From the NCBI RefSeq assembly GCF_004348825.1, contig NZ_SMJU01000001.1:516522-580521 (forward strand): DNA of 64,000 nucleotides. The letters are read 5' to 3'. The stretch's first letter is position 1. The number at the start of each line of letters is the position of its first letter. A program made the position numbers and the translations under genes. Below, in pieces: positions 17,593 through 25,973 of this stretch. The notes beneath the pieces were generated by a model. That model saw nothing but the letters and a program-made list of their open reading frames with translations. It did no database searches and was not told where the DNA came from. The DNA comes from Arundinibacter roseus (lineage in GTDB: Bacteria; Bacteroidota; Bacteroidia; Cytophagales; Spirosomataceae).

Positions 17593-18468
17593 ATGGAAGA
17601 GCCCCAAAGCTATTTGGCCGATTATCAGCGCATCGAAAAAGCCATTCGTTTCATAGAGTCCAACATCAAAAATCAGCCGGGCTTACGGCAAATTGCAGAG
17701 CACGTAGGGCTGTCAGAATTTCATTTTCAGCGGTTGTTTACCCGTTGGGCAGGCACGAGTCCGCATCGGTTTTTACGTTTTCTTACCAAAGAATACGCCA
17801 AACAACAGCTGGCACAATCGGCCAACCTGCTCGACGCCACGCTCGAATTGGGCCTTTCGAGTCCCAGCCGTCTGCATGATCTTTTCGTAACCTACGAAGC
17901 CATGACTCCGGCTGAGTTTCGGGCGCTGGGCGAGGGCGTCACGATGCGCTACGGCCTGCACAACACGCCTCTGGGCACTTGCCTGATGGTGGTCACGGAG
18001 CGCGGCCTTACCGACCTTCGGTTTTTGGATGAGGCTGAATCCGGCGAAACAGCGCTACAAAACCTGCAGACCGAATGGCCGCAGGCCCGTTGGCTTGCCG
18101 ACCCGGGCGCCGGCCTGCCCTACCTCCAACCGCTTTTTGACGTCTCTTCATCCGCTCAAACCCCTTTGCCGCTGCTGCTTAGGGGAACTAATTTTCAGAT
18201 CAAAGTCTGGGAAGCGCTGCTACGGATTCCGGCCGGAAAACTCGTCAGCTACGACGACATAGCCCGTACTATCGGACAGCCCACCGCAAGCCGGGCTGTT
18301 GGTACGGCAATTGGCAGCAACCGCATTGCCCTGTTGATTCCCTGCCACCGGGTGCTTCAAAAAACCGGTGGATTGGGTGGCTACCGCTGGGGTACGGCTC
18401 GCAAACTGGCATTGATTGGCCGGGAGGCTGGCCAACTCGCAGAAATCTCTGATCCTGAATTGTTCTAG
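17593..18468 (+). CDS. AraC-type HTH fused to O6-methylguanine-DNA methyltransferase
   Basis: A 291-residue Ada-like protein that repairs alkylated guanine by transferring the methyl group to its own cysteine. Residues 10-110 form an AraC-type double HTH (LRQIAEHVGLSEFHFQRLF). Residues 120-280 form the methyltransferase, with acceptor Cys251 in LIPCHRVLQ and the Asn/Arg region GTAIGSNRIALL. Compared with E. coli Ada, the N-terminal zinc domain that senses methylphosphotriesters is absent, so activation by that route is not expected. It may bind its own promoter or other repair genes; this is inference. The promoter at 17542-17572 gives it a very short leader. Confidence 0.88.
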   Translation: MEEPQSYLADYQRIEKAIRFIESNIKNQPGLRQIAEHVGLSEFHFQRLFTRWAGTSPHRFLRFLTKEYAKQQLAQSANLLDATLELGLSSPSRLHDLFVTYEAMTPAEFRALGEGVTMRYGLHNTPLGTCLMVVTERGLTDLRFLDEAESGETALQNLQTEWPQARWLADPGAGLPYLQPLFDVSSSAQTPLPLLLRGTNFQIKVWEALLRIPAGKLVSYDDIARTIGQPTASRAVGTAIGSNRIALLIPCHRVLQKTGGLGGYRWGTARKLALIGREAGQLAEISDPELF

Positions 18469-18655
18469 CTTTTATACAACTCTCGGTTTTCACGAAACAG
18501 GCTAATTCAAAGTTTTTTTTGTATCTAATTATCATACAAAAAAACATTATTTATGTGTGTACCTTCTTTTTTGTACTTCTTTTAGTCAGATGAACGTTTT
18601 TTCGTTGTTTACGATTATTTAATTGTAAAAAACTGTTATTCAGGTAAAAAGTCCG

Positions 18656-18663
18656 TACTTTTG
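18656..18663 (+). promoter_or_regulatory. -7 element of the typA promoter
   Basis: TACTTTTG matches TAnnTTTG and is followed by CGG. CTG stands 20 bp upstream, where TTG is expected. The predicted leader is about 75 nt. Confidence 0.55.
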
Positions 18664-18745
18664 CGGTTTGTTTTGCAGTAAATAACCGAAGCTCGGTGTA
18701 TGACCTCTGCGAACTAAAAATATAAACTGTTGACTTTAAAAAGAG

Positions 18746-20560
18746 ATGCAATCCATTCGTAACATCGCAATTATTGCGCACGTTGACCACGGTAAAACCA
18801 CATTGGTTGACAAAATCATTCACGCTTCCAAGCTGTTTAGAGATAATCAGGAATTTGACGACCTGATTCTGGACAACAACGATCTGGAACGTGAACGTGG
18901 CATTACTATCGTTTCCAAAAACGTGTCAGTTCGCTATAAAGATGTAAAAATCAATGTAATAGATACACCGGGCCACGCCGACTTTGGTGGAGAAGTTGAG
19001 CGTGTACTCAAAATGGCCGACGGCGTGTTGCTGCTTGTAGATGCCTTTGAAGGACCAATGCCACAAACCCGCTTTGTACTAGGCAAAGCAATTGAGCTTG
19101 GATTGAAACCTATCGTGGTTGTAAACAAAGTAGACAAAGAAAATTGCCGCCCCGAAGAAGTTCAGGAAAATGTATTTGACCTGATGTTTAACCTCGGTGC
19201 TTCGGAAGACCAGCTAGATTTTGTAACTGTATACGGCTCTTCCAAGCAGGGCTGGATGGGGGCCGACTGGAAAACTCCAACGGATAACATTACGTTTTTG
19301 CTCGACACCATTATTGAGCAAATTCCATCTGCGCCAATCAACGAAGGTACTGCCCAAATGCAGATTACCTCCCTTGATTATAACGCTTTCGTTGGCCGGA
19401 TTGCCATCGGGCGTGTGTTGCGTGGCACCATGAAAGAAGGGGTGCAAATGACGCTTTGCAAAGCAAATGGCGTGATGAAAAAGGTAAAAGTAAAAGAACT
19501 GCAAATTTTTGAAGGACTGGGACGTCAGAAAGTGTCGGAAGTAGGCGCCGGAGATATTTGCGCCGTAACGGGCATCGACGACTTCGAAATCGGTGATACG
19601 CTTGCCGATGCCGAAAACCCCGAAGCGCTGCCCCGTATTGCGGTAGACGAGCCAACAATGAACATGCTCTTTACCATCAACAACTCTCCGTTCTTTGGTA
19701 AAGAAGGCAAGTTTGTTACTTCACGCCACCTGCGTGACCGCCTGATGAAAGAAACCGAGAAAAACCTCGCTCTCCGCGTAGAACAAGCCGGAAGCGAAGA
19801 TAAATTTTTGGTTTATGGCCGGGGTATTCTTCACTTGTCAGTACTGATCGAAACGATGCGTCGCGAGGGCTACGAATTGCAGGTAGGTCAGCCACAGGTA
19901 CTTTTCAAAGAAGACGAAAACGGACAGCGCCTCGAACCAATCGAAACGATGGTTGTCGATGTGCCTGAAACAACAGCTGGTAAGGTAATCGAACTGGCCA
20001 CTCAGCGCAAGGGTGAACTGCTCGTGATGGAGCCCAAAGGTGATTTGCAACACCTGGAATTTGAAATCCCATCACGCGGGTTGATTGGTCTGCGCTCTAA
20101 CGTACTGACAGCCACGCAGGGAGAAGCCGTGATGACACACCGCTTCAAAATGTTTGACGCGTTCCGTGGTCCGATTGCCGGCCGGAACAGCGGCTCAATT
20201 ATTTCTAAGGGAACAGGCATGGCTACGGGCTATACCATTGATAAATTGCAGGATCGCGGTCGCTTCTTTGTTGATCCGGGTGAAGAAATTTATGGTGGAC
20301 AGGTGGTTGGTGAGCATAATCGCCCGAACGACATCGTGGTAAATTTGCAGGAAGCTAAAAAACTGACCAACATGCGGGCTTCGGGCTCAGACGACGGGCT
20401 GCGTATTGCTCCGAAAATCAACTTTTCTCTGGAAGAATCCATGGAATACATTCAGAAGGATGAATACCTGGAAGTAACTCCACAAAGCATTCGGATGCGG
20501 AAAATCTTCCTGGAAGAAACTGATCGCAAGCGGAACGCCGGAAAGCTTGAACTCGTGTAG
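18746..20560 (+). CDS. typA: Ribosome-associated GTPase TypA/BipA
   Basis: A 604-residue translational GTPase of the EF-G-like superfamily that acts in 50S assembly and in growth under stress. The G1 loop is AHVDHGKTT (residues 11-19), switch II is [12 protein letters not shown], and the base-recognition motif is NKVDK. Domain II, EF-G-like domains III and V, and the TypA-specific C-terminal domain ending in [15 protein letters not shown] are all present, and the length is normal for the family. It is a single-gene unit with its own promoter (18656-18663) and a strong terminator (20588-20627). Confidence 0.97.
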   Translation: MQSIRNIAIIAHVDHGKTTLVDKIIHASKLFRDNQEFDDLILDNNDLERERGITIVSKNVSVRYKDVKINVIDTPGHADFGGEVERVLKMADGVLLLVDAFEGPMPQTRFVLGKAIELGLKPIVVVNKVDKENCRPEEVQENVFDLMFNLGASEDQLDFVTVYGSSKQGWMGADWKTPTDNITFLLDTIIEQIPSAPINEGTAQMQITSLDYNAFVGRIAIGRVLRGTMKEGVQMTLCKANGVMKKVKVKELQIFEGLGRQKVSEVGAGDICAVTGIDDFEIGDTLADAENPEALPRIAVDEPTMNMLFTINNSPFFGKEGKFVTSRHLRDRLMKETEKNLALRVEQAGSEDKFLVYGRGILHLSVLIETMRREGYELQVGQPQVLFKEDENGQRLEPIETMVVDVPETTAGKVIELATQRKGELLVMEPKGDLQHLEFEIPSRGLIGLRSNVLTATQGEAVMTHRFKMFDAFRGPIAGRNSGSIISKGTGMATGYTIDKLQDRGRFFVDPGEEIYGGQVVGEHNRPNDIVVNLQEAKKLTNMRASGSDDGLRIAPKINFSLEESMEYIQKDEYLEVTPQSIRMRKIFLEETDRKRNAGKLELV

Positions 20561-20587
20561 GAAACTATCAGGTCATATATTTTAATA

Positions 20588-20627
20588 AAACGCTGTCGGG
20601 GCTTCAAAATCCTGACAGCGTTTTTTT
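20588..20627. terminator. Shared terminator between typA and the Nudix gene
   Basis: AACGCTGTC / GACAGCGTT stem, extended by G-C and G-T pairs, loop CTTCAAAA, and a T7 run on the plus strand with an A run on the other side, so it can serve both convergent genes. Confidence 0.85.
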
Positions 20628-20628
20628 A

Positions 20629-21069
20629 TTACTCCACATAGGGCTGATCTATTTTACCCAAATAGGTACCGACGGGCTTACCTTCCAGAAAAGCCCGGAT
20701 TTCCGGCCCCACATTGGGGTACATATGAGTACTGAGCAGCTCCGAAAGCGAAAGCCATTTTACGTCCAAAGCACTCGTGTGCTCCGGATTCAGTACAGGC
20801 ATACCCGCAATCAGGTGTACCAGAAATATGGCATGCAGCGCATCCTTGCGGCCGTCTTCTCCGATTACTTCTCCACAAAGCACAAGTTGATCTACCTCCG
20901 TCTCGATGCCCAATTCTTCCCGCAATTCCCTCACAATCACTTCCGAAAGGCTTTCTCCTGGGTCAGGATTTCCACCGGGCAGGGCATATACGTCTGTGTC
21001 GCCGTATCGGTATTTCATCGTCAGCACGCTATTCCGTTCTATAATCAGGGCACAGGGTCTTACTCGCAT
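20629..21069 (-). CDS. Nudix hydrolase
   Basis: A 146-residue protein with a perfect Nudix box: Gly33, five residues, Glu39, seven residues, then REL-REELGI (Arg47 to Ile55). This binds Mg2+ for cleavage of nucleoside diphosphates linked to another group. The N-terminal strand MRVRPCALIIERNSVL and the loop YALPGG are standard. The substrate cannot be predicted from the sequence. The gene is monocistronic and ends at the terminator shared with typA. Confidence 0.88.
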   Translation of the reverse strand: MRVRPCALIIERNSVLTMKYRYGDTDVYALPGGNPDPGESLSEVIVRELREELGIETEVDQLVLCGEVIGEDGRKDALHAIFLVHLIAGMPVLNPEHTSALDVKWLSLSELLSTHMYPNVGPEIRAFLEGKPVGTYLGKIDQPYVE

Positions 21070-21337
21070 AGGATATTTTACTTGTTAAATCAGAATGAGT
21101 GAAAACTGAATAATATTCAATGCTATAAATAGGAACATTATCCGCAGAATTCAACGTTTAAAATTATTTTTTTCAAATCAATAATTCTACACCAGGGTAA
21201 GTCTACACTTGTTTTTATTGTCTAAAAAAATCATGAAACAGCGCTCATGAAGCCGTAAACAGCTTCTTTGGCTCAGGCAAGTAGAGTTTAACTACTACAT
21301 TCTTTGGCTTTCAGCTTTTACATAACCTTCTATCTTT

Positions 21338-22060
21338 ATGAAAAAAATTTCCTTTCTGATCTGCTTATTCAGCTTTCTGATTCTTACTTCTCAGGCAGCT
21401 CCCGTTCGGGATGCTATTCTGGTTTTTTCAAAAACCAAAGGCTTTCGGCATGCGTCTATTCCGGCAGGAAAGCGGGCGCTCATGAAACTTGGAACTGAAA
21501 ATCGGTTTCGGGTCGATACTACCGAAGATGCTTCGGCTTTTACGCTCGAAAATTTGAAAAAATATAAATCTGTAATTTTTCTAAGCACAACCGGCGATAT
21601 TCTAAACCCTGAGCAGCAAGCTGCGTTTGAAGCCTACATTCGTGGCGGCGGTGGCTTCATGGGGATACATGCGGCAGCTGATACGGAGTACGATTGGCCC
21701 TGGTACAATAAACTGGTTGGCGCCTATTTTTTGCATCATCCCAAACAACAAAATGTCGATATTGACGTCTGGAACAAGACGCACCCTGCCACAAGTTTTT
21801 TGCCCAATCGCTGGCGGCGATTTGACGAACTTTATAGCTACAAAAGCATTCAACCCGGCATTATTGTGCTGGCCACGCTGGACGAAGGCAGTTACGAAGG
21901 TGGTCGTAATGGACGGATACACCCGTTTATCTGGTACCACGAGTTTGAAGGAGGTCGTGCTTTTTATACCGGTGGCGGCCACACCGATGAGTCATTCGAA
22001 GAACCGCTTTTTGTCCGGCATTTGCTCGAAGGAATCAAATGGACAATGAAGAAGAAGTAA
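21338..22060 (+). CDS. Secreted ThuA-like domain protein
   Basis: A 240-residue exported protein: MKKISFLICLFSFLILTSQA is a signal peptide. The rest matches the ThuA (class I amidotransferase-like) fold. Typical blocks are VFSKTKGFRHASIPAG, VIFLSTTGD, GGGFMGIHAAADTEYDWPWY, the histidine-rich HPFIWYHEFEGGRAFYTGGG and HTDESF. The family is linked to sugar metabolism (trehalose utilisation) but no reaction is established. In Bacteroidota such proteins often accompany glycoside hydrolases; none is adjacent here. A hairpin at 22080-22116 separates it from the convergent gmhA gene. Confidence 0.85.
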   Translation: MKKISFLICLFSFLILTSQAAPVRDAILVFSKTKGFRHASIPAGKRALMKLGTENRFRVDTTEDASAFTLENLKKYKSVIFLSTTGDILNPEQQAAFEAYIRGGGGFMGIHAAADTEYDWPWYNKLVGAYFLHHPKQQNVDIDVWNKTHPATSFLPNRWRRFDELYSYKSIQPGIIVLATLDEGSYEGGRNGRIHPFIWYHEFEGGRAFYTGGGHTDESFEEPLFVRHLLEGIKWTMKKK

Positions 22061-22079
22061 GAGACGCAACAGGTTGAAA

Positions 22080-22116
22080 AAAGCGTAGAAACGAAATTTT
22101 TTCGTCTCTACGCTTT
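22080..22116. terminator. Bidirectional terminator between the ThuA-like gene and gmhA
   Basis: AAAGCGTAGA (22080-22089) pairs with TCTACGCTTT (22107-22116), with an inner ACGAAA/TTTCGT stem. It lies between two convergent genes. Confidence 0.7.
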
Positions 22117-22120
22117 GGTA

Positions 22121-22705
22121 TTATTTTTCAACAACCATCTTTTCAATCAGCAAAATAAAAATGTGAATCACCTTAATATGTATTTCCTGAATCCGGTCGG
22201 CGTAGCCACTATGCGGCACCCTGATTTCTACATCGGCCATTCCGGCTAGTTTTCCTCCATCTTTACCAGATAAAATCACCACTTTCATTCCTTTTTGGCG
22301 AGCCGCTTCTACTGCCCGGATAATGTTGGCTGAATTGCCGCTCGTACTAATTCCCAACAGCACATCGCCGGCTTGTCCCAGGCCTTCTATAAATCGGGAA
22401 AAAACGTATTCATAGCCAAAGTCATTGCTGACGCAGCTTATGTGGCTTGGGTCCGAAATAGCAAGGGCCGGCAAAGCGCGGCGGTTGTCGCGGTAGCGAC
22501 CCGAAAGCTCTTCGGCAAAATGCATCGCATCACAGTGCGAGCCGCCATTGCCGCAGGAAATAATTTTACGATCCTGACCAATCGCCTCGGCCATAAGCGT
22601 AGCGGCTTGTTCGATGACCTGACTATTGGCTGGATTTTGCAGGAAGTCATCCACGACCTGGCGGGCTTCGGTAAGCTCCTGTTGAATGATAGCTTGATAT
22701 GTCAT
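22121..22705 (-). CDS. gmhA: Phosphoheptose isomerase
   Basis: A 194-residue SIS-fold enzyme that converts sedoheptulose 7-phosphate to D-glycero-D-manno-heptose 7-phosphate, the first step to the heptose of LPS. Key blocks are [49 protein letters not shown] and [17 protein letters not shown]. These agree closely with the enterobacterial GmhA sequence as I recall it, more than I would expect between phyla. It lies 36 bp after the Wzi-like gene on the same strand, so the two may be cotranscribed. The later heptose genes (hldE, gmhB) are not in this window. Confidence 0.93.
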   Translation of the reverse strand: MTYQAIIQQELTEARQVVDDFLQNPANSQVIEQAATLMAEAIGQDRKIISCGNGGSHCDAMHFAEELSGRYRDNRRALPALAISDPSHISCVSNDFGYEYVFSRFIEGLGQAGDVLLGISTSGNSANIIRAVEAARQKGMKVVILSGKDGGKLAGMADVEIRVPHSGYADRIQEIHIKVIHIFILLIEKMVVEK

Positions 22706-22741
22706 GAAGTAGTTGATAGCTGCTGTACGCAGGAATTTTGA

Positions 22742-24493
22742 TCAAAAAGTTTGCTGACGATAGGGCAGATTATAGCGCAGCGCCAGCGTACTCAGGCGGG
22801 TATTTTGCCGCAGCGTGTAGCGAGGCGACTCTTCCTGTCGGCGCAAAACCCGGCCTTCCAGAAATAGATTGTGGGCGAGCATGTACGACACGCGCAGATC
22901 CAGAAAGCGTGTAAAGAGCGGCACTCCCTGCGCAATGACGTTGCCCAAATCGCCAACCCGGGTTTCATAGTCGAGCAGCAAATTCCCCCCCCAGTTTTGT
23001 CCGTCAAAATCCATACCCTGTTTGGTCCACATAATGGTTCCATAGGTGGTGAGACGAGGCGTAATTTTATAGCGGATAATGCCGAGAAACTCCCTGAAAT
23101 TTGCCCCCAAAGGATGTGCCAGTGGCTGCCGGAAATGCGTGTAGTTGCGGGCGCCATCGCGGTGCGTATAGGTGTAGGGCCTGGCAACGTTGTACTCGCC
23201 CTGCAAGTCAAAATTCGGAATTCCGAAAGCATCTACGTACTTGAAGCCAAGTTGTCCGCCATATTTTTTGGTCCACGAACCTTCGTTACTAAAAAAATAT
23301 TTAGTTAAAAATTCATCCAGCATAAACTGCCCGTAAAGCGAAACGCGGCGCCCCATGAGCCAGCGAAAATCCACGCCAAGCAGGGCGTTATCTTCGCTAC
23401 CGAGGTAAGATTCAACGAAACGATAGAAAATTATAGGATTGAGGTAATTCAGTTCATAGCCTCCACCTACGCTGTCACGATTAAACACTTCGGATTCAAA
23501 AATACCCACATTGAACTTATCGCTCAGATTGACGCTCAGGTGGTGCATTGCCGTATACTTCTTCCCTCGCAGCAGATCATTGCCAAAAAAATTCTGGTAA
23601 TTGATCATGCTCGTAAACAGGTTGGTATACTGAAACTTACCCAAATGCGTATCAATGCGCATGAACAGATACGGGCTGCTGTTGTCCGATAAAATCATGG
23701 AGCGGTAGCCATTTCCTATAAAATTACGGTCGTGGCCAAACTGTATATTGATGCTTTTCAAAGGTCGGAATGTGATATACCCTCTCCCCGAAAAGAAATC
23801 GACTCCGGTCCGGCGCAGGGTTTTGGCCAGCCCTTCGTTGGGAAAGTTGTAACGATCTGAATACTGACGTACGTAGTTGGCGAAGGTGCCCTGATTGTCC
23901 GAAATAAAGGTATAAAAGCCTAATTTTTGATTGATCAGCCCCCTGATTTCAACCCCTCTGCCGGTAAACCACAAACCGGTTTCGGTGTTGTTTTCCCGTC
24001 CGACATAATTATTTGTGGCAAAATTCACATGCAGATCCAGATCTTCCGTTTGAAGGCTATACAAATCGGCAGGATGGCTGAAAAATGTTCGTTCTTTTTT
24101 AACAGGCGCCGTTTTAATGGTTGGGATAGACCCCATACGGGACAGGTTCAAGGGTACGCTGTCCTCCGCTGTCAGGGCGGGCGCAGGTTCTTCAACAATC
24201 CACTCGCGGCTATCCTGCCGCAGGTAATTGATTGTGGCGCGATCTACCCGTGTAAGTTTTATTTTATCGTCCTTCGCAATGCTATCGGTAAGTGCCACTA
24301 CGGCCTTTCGTTCGTAGGGCTTCAGGGTAGCATGAAATCCTTCTGAAAACATACCCCTCTTGATTTCAAGGCGATCTATAAGATGGTAGTAATCATCATT
24401 TAGTGGAATAAACGTACTTTGTCCAAAGCTGTGGGAAGACCCTAAGACGGCAAATATAATACAGGTAAAAAAAGCAACACTATGTTTACTCAT
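22742..24493 (-). CDS. Wzi-like capsule assembly outer-membrane protein
   Basis: A 583-residue outer-membrane barrel. I start at ATG 24493 because MSKHSVAFFTCIIFAVLG begins the signal peptide, ending near SFGQS; an upstream in-frame start at 24538 adds 15 residues before it. The sequence shows many alternating aromatic strands (for example GVEIRGLINQKLGFYTFIS and INIQFGHDRNFIGNGYRSMI), which fit the Bacteroidota relatives of Wzi, the protein that anchors capsule to the cell surface. The end of the chain, TLALRYNLPYRQQTF, has the terminal aromatic of a barrel. Position before gmhA suggests a role in surface polysaccharide. Confidence 0.78.
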   Translation of the reverse strand: MSKHSVAFFTCIIFAVLGSSHSFGQSTFIPLNDDYYHLIDRLEIKRGMFSEGFHATLKPYERKAVVALTDSIAKDDKIKLTRVDRATINYLRQDSREWIVEEPAPALTAEDSVPLNLSRMGSIPTIKTAPVKKERTFFSHPADLYSLQTEDLDLHVNFATNNYVGRENNTETGLWFTGRGVEIRGLINQKLGFYTFISDNQGTFANYVRQYSDRYNFPNEGLAKTLRRTGVDFFSGRGYITFRPLKSINIQFGHDRNFIGNGYRSMILSDNSSPYLFMRIDTHLGKFQYTNLFTSMINYQNFFGNDLLRGKKYTAMHHLSVNLSDKFNVGIFESEVFNRDSVGGGYELNYLNPIIFYRFVESYLGSEDNALLGVDFRWLMGRRVSLYGQFMLDEFLTKYFFSNEGSWTKKYGGQLGFKYVDAFGIPNFDLQGEYNVARPYTYTHRDGARNYTHFRQPLAHPLGANFREFLGIIRYKITPRLTTYGTIMWTKQGMDFDGQNWGGNLLLDYETRVGDLGNVIAQGVPLFTRFLDLRVSYMLAHNLFLEGRVLRRQEESPRYTLRQNTRLSTLALRYNLPYRQQTF

Positions 24494-24632
24494 GACAGCA
24501 AAAGGTCCAGAATTCGGAATAAAGAAATAACCACACAAAAAATGCCAAACAAAAATTCCGTAGCTTTAAAAGTGCCAAATTAGAGAATCAATTTGTATAA
24601 TCGTTACAGTTTTGATCAAAACCTTTCCCGCT

Positions 24633-25277
24633 ATGTTTATTCTTTCCCAAACTCCTTCCATTGCAAATCATTTTCTGGCTGAACTTCGTGACGTTTCGGT
24701 CCAAACCGACCGCATGCGTTTTCGTCGGAATCTGGAACGTTTGGGTGAGTTGCTGGCATACGAAATATCGAAGTCTTTGTCGTACCGTACTGAAACTGTA
24801 CAGACTCCTTTGGCCGAATCAAAAACCTTTTTACTGCGGCAGCCGGTGGTATTGGCCACCATTCTTCGGGCAAGTTTGCCGTTTCATCAGGGTTTTTTGA
24901 ACATGTTCGATCAGGCCGAAAATGCCTTTATCGGGGCTTATCGCGGGCATCATCTCAACGACGATACGTTTGAGGTAGAAATGGACTACATCACAAGTCC
25001 GAACCTTCAGGGCAAAACGCTCATTCTGATGGATCCCATGCTGGCTACCGGGCGCTCGCTCGAAAAAGTATACCATGCGCTGCTTCGTTTTGGTGTACCG
25101 GCCCAAACCCACATTGCGTCCATCATTGCCAGTCAGGAAGGAGTCCGGTATCTTAAAGCCCGAATGCCCGAGTGCAGACTATGGCTGGGGGCCGTTGACG
25201 ATACCCTCAACGAGCATTTCTACATTGTGCCGGGCCTGGGCGATGCCGGAGATCTTGCCTTTGGCCCAAAAGAGTAA
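24633..25277 (+). CDS. upp: Uracil phosphoribosyltransferase
   Basis: A 214-residue enzyme that makes UMP from uracil and PRPP (pyrimidine salvage). The start is ATG 24633; the in-frame TTG at 24612 is less likely. The PRPP loop is LILMDPMLATGRS, close to the UPRT consensus, with Arg instead of the usual Gly in the TG-S part. Other family blocks are LSQTPSIANHFLAELRD, ATILRASLPFHQGFLNMF and the C-terminal GAVDDTLNEHFYIVPGLGD, which contacts uracil. The gene is alone on its strand and is divergent from the Wzi-like gene. Confidence 0.92.
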   Translation: MFILSQTPSIANHFLAELRDVSVQTDRMRFRRNLERLGELLAYEISKSLSYRTETVQTPLAESKTFLLRQPVVLATILRASLPFHQGFLNMFDQAENAFIGAYRGHHLNDDTFEVEMDYITSPNLQGKTLILMDPMLATGRSLEKVYHALLRFGVPAQTHIASIIASQEGVRYLKARMPECRLWLGAVDDTLNEHFYIVPGLGDAGDLAFGPKE

Positions 25278-25393
25278 AAATAGGCGGTGGAAGAGATGGT
25301 TTGGGGATTATAGATCAGGATTACTCACAGGCCCTGGCATTGTTTTAGTGTCTTTCGGAAGTAGAAGCATGTTACATTTAAACGCTGATTCTG

Positions 25394-25891
25394 ATGAAAA
25401 CCGAAGAACTTAACAAAGGGCTTAATAAAGTACAAGAGTTGATTGACTCCATTGAAGTAGCCATGATTACATCTATGGAAGCAAACGGCGACCACCGGAG
25501 CCGCCCCATGCAAACCCAAAAACTTGACGCAGACGGTTGTCTATGGTTTTTGACTACCAAAACTTCCCATAAAACCGAAACGCTTAAAGAGTTTCCTCAG
25601 GTAAATGTGAGCTATGCCGACAAACAAAATCAATCCTACCTTTCGTTAACGGGTACGGCCTCGCTTACCGACGACCCGGAAATTAAAAAAGAACTTTGGA
25701 ATCCGATTGCCAAAGCATGGTTTCCAAAGGGTCTGGAAGACCCCGATCTGACGATTTTGAAAGTACAGATAAAAGATGCCGAATACTGGGATAGCTCCTC
25801 ATCAAAAATGGTACAGGCTTTTGAAATTGCGAAAGCACTCATTACGGGCGACACCTACGAAGAGGGTGAACATGGAAAAGTAACGCTTTGA
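25394..25891 (+). CDS. PNPOx-like flavin-binding stress protein
   Basis: A 165-residue protein of the pyridoxamine-phosphate-oxidase-like split-barrel superfamily, of the general stress protein 26 type. Visible blocks are VAMITSMEANGDHRSRPM, LWFLTTKTSHKTETL, VNVSYADKQNQSYLSLTG and EYWDSSSSKMVQAF. Members usually bind FMN or F420; the reaction is not known for this type. It is a short single gene ending at the long bidirectional terminator at 25904-25949. Confidence 0.85.
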   Translation: MKTEELNKGLNKVQELIDSIEVAMITSMEANGDHRSRPMQTQKLDADGCLWFLTTKTSHKTETLKEFPQVNVSYADKQNQSYLSLTGTASLTDDPEIKKELWNPIAKAWFPKGLEDPDLTILKVQIKDAEYWDSSSSKMVQAFEIAKALITGDTYEEGEHGKVTL

Positions 25892-25903
25892 GTTACGTAT
25901 CTC

Positions 25904-25949
25904 ATAACCAAAAAGCGCTGCCCGAGACCGGGCAGCGCTTTTTGGTTAT
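25904..25949. terminator. Very long perfect bidirectional terminator
   Basis: A perfect 21-bp stem (25904-25924 with 25929-25949) with loop AGAC. The outer arm is ATAACCAAAAAGCGC and the inner part is GCTGCCCG. A and T runs inside both arms let it act on both strands, between the convergent PNPOx-like and TonB receptor genes. The outer arm and flanks recur at 54471-54519. Confidence 0.88.
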
Positions 25950-25973
25950 TCAGGCAGTAAAGCTTGTGAAAAA

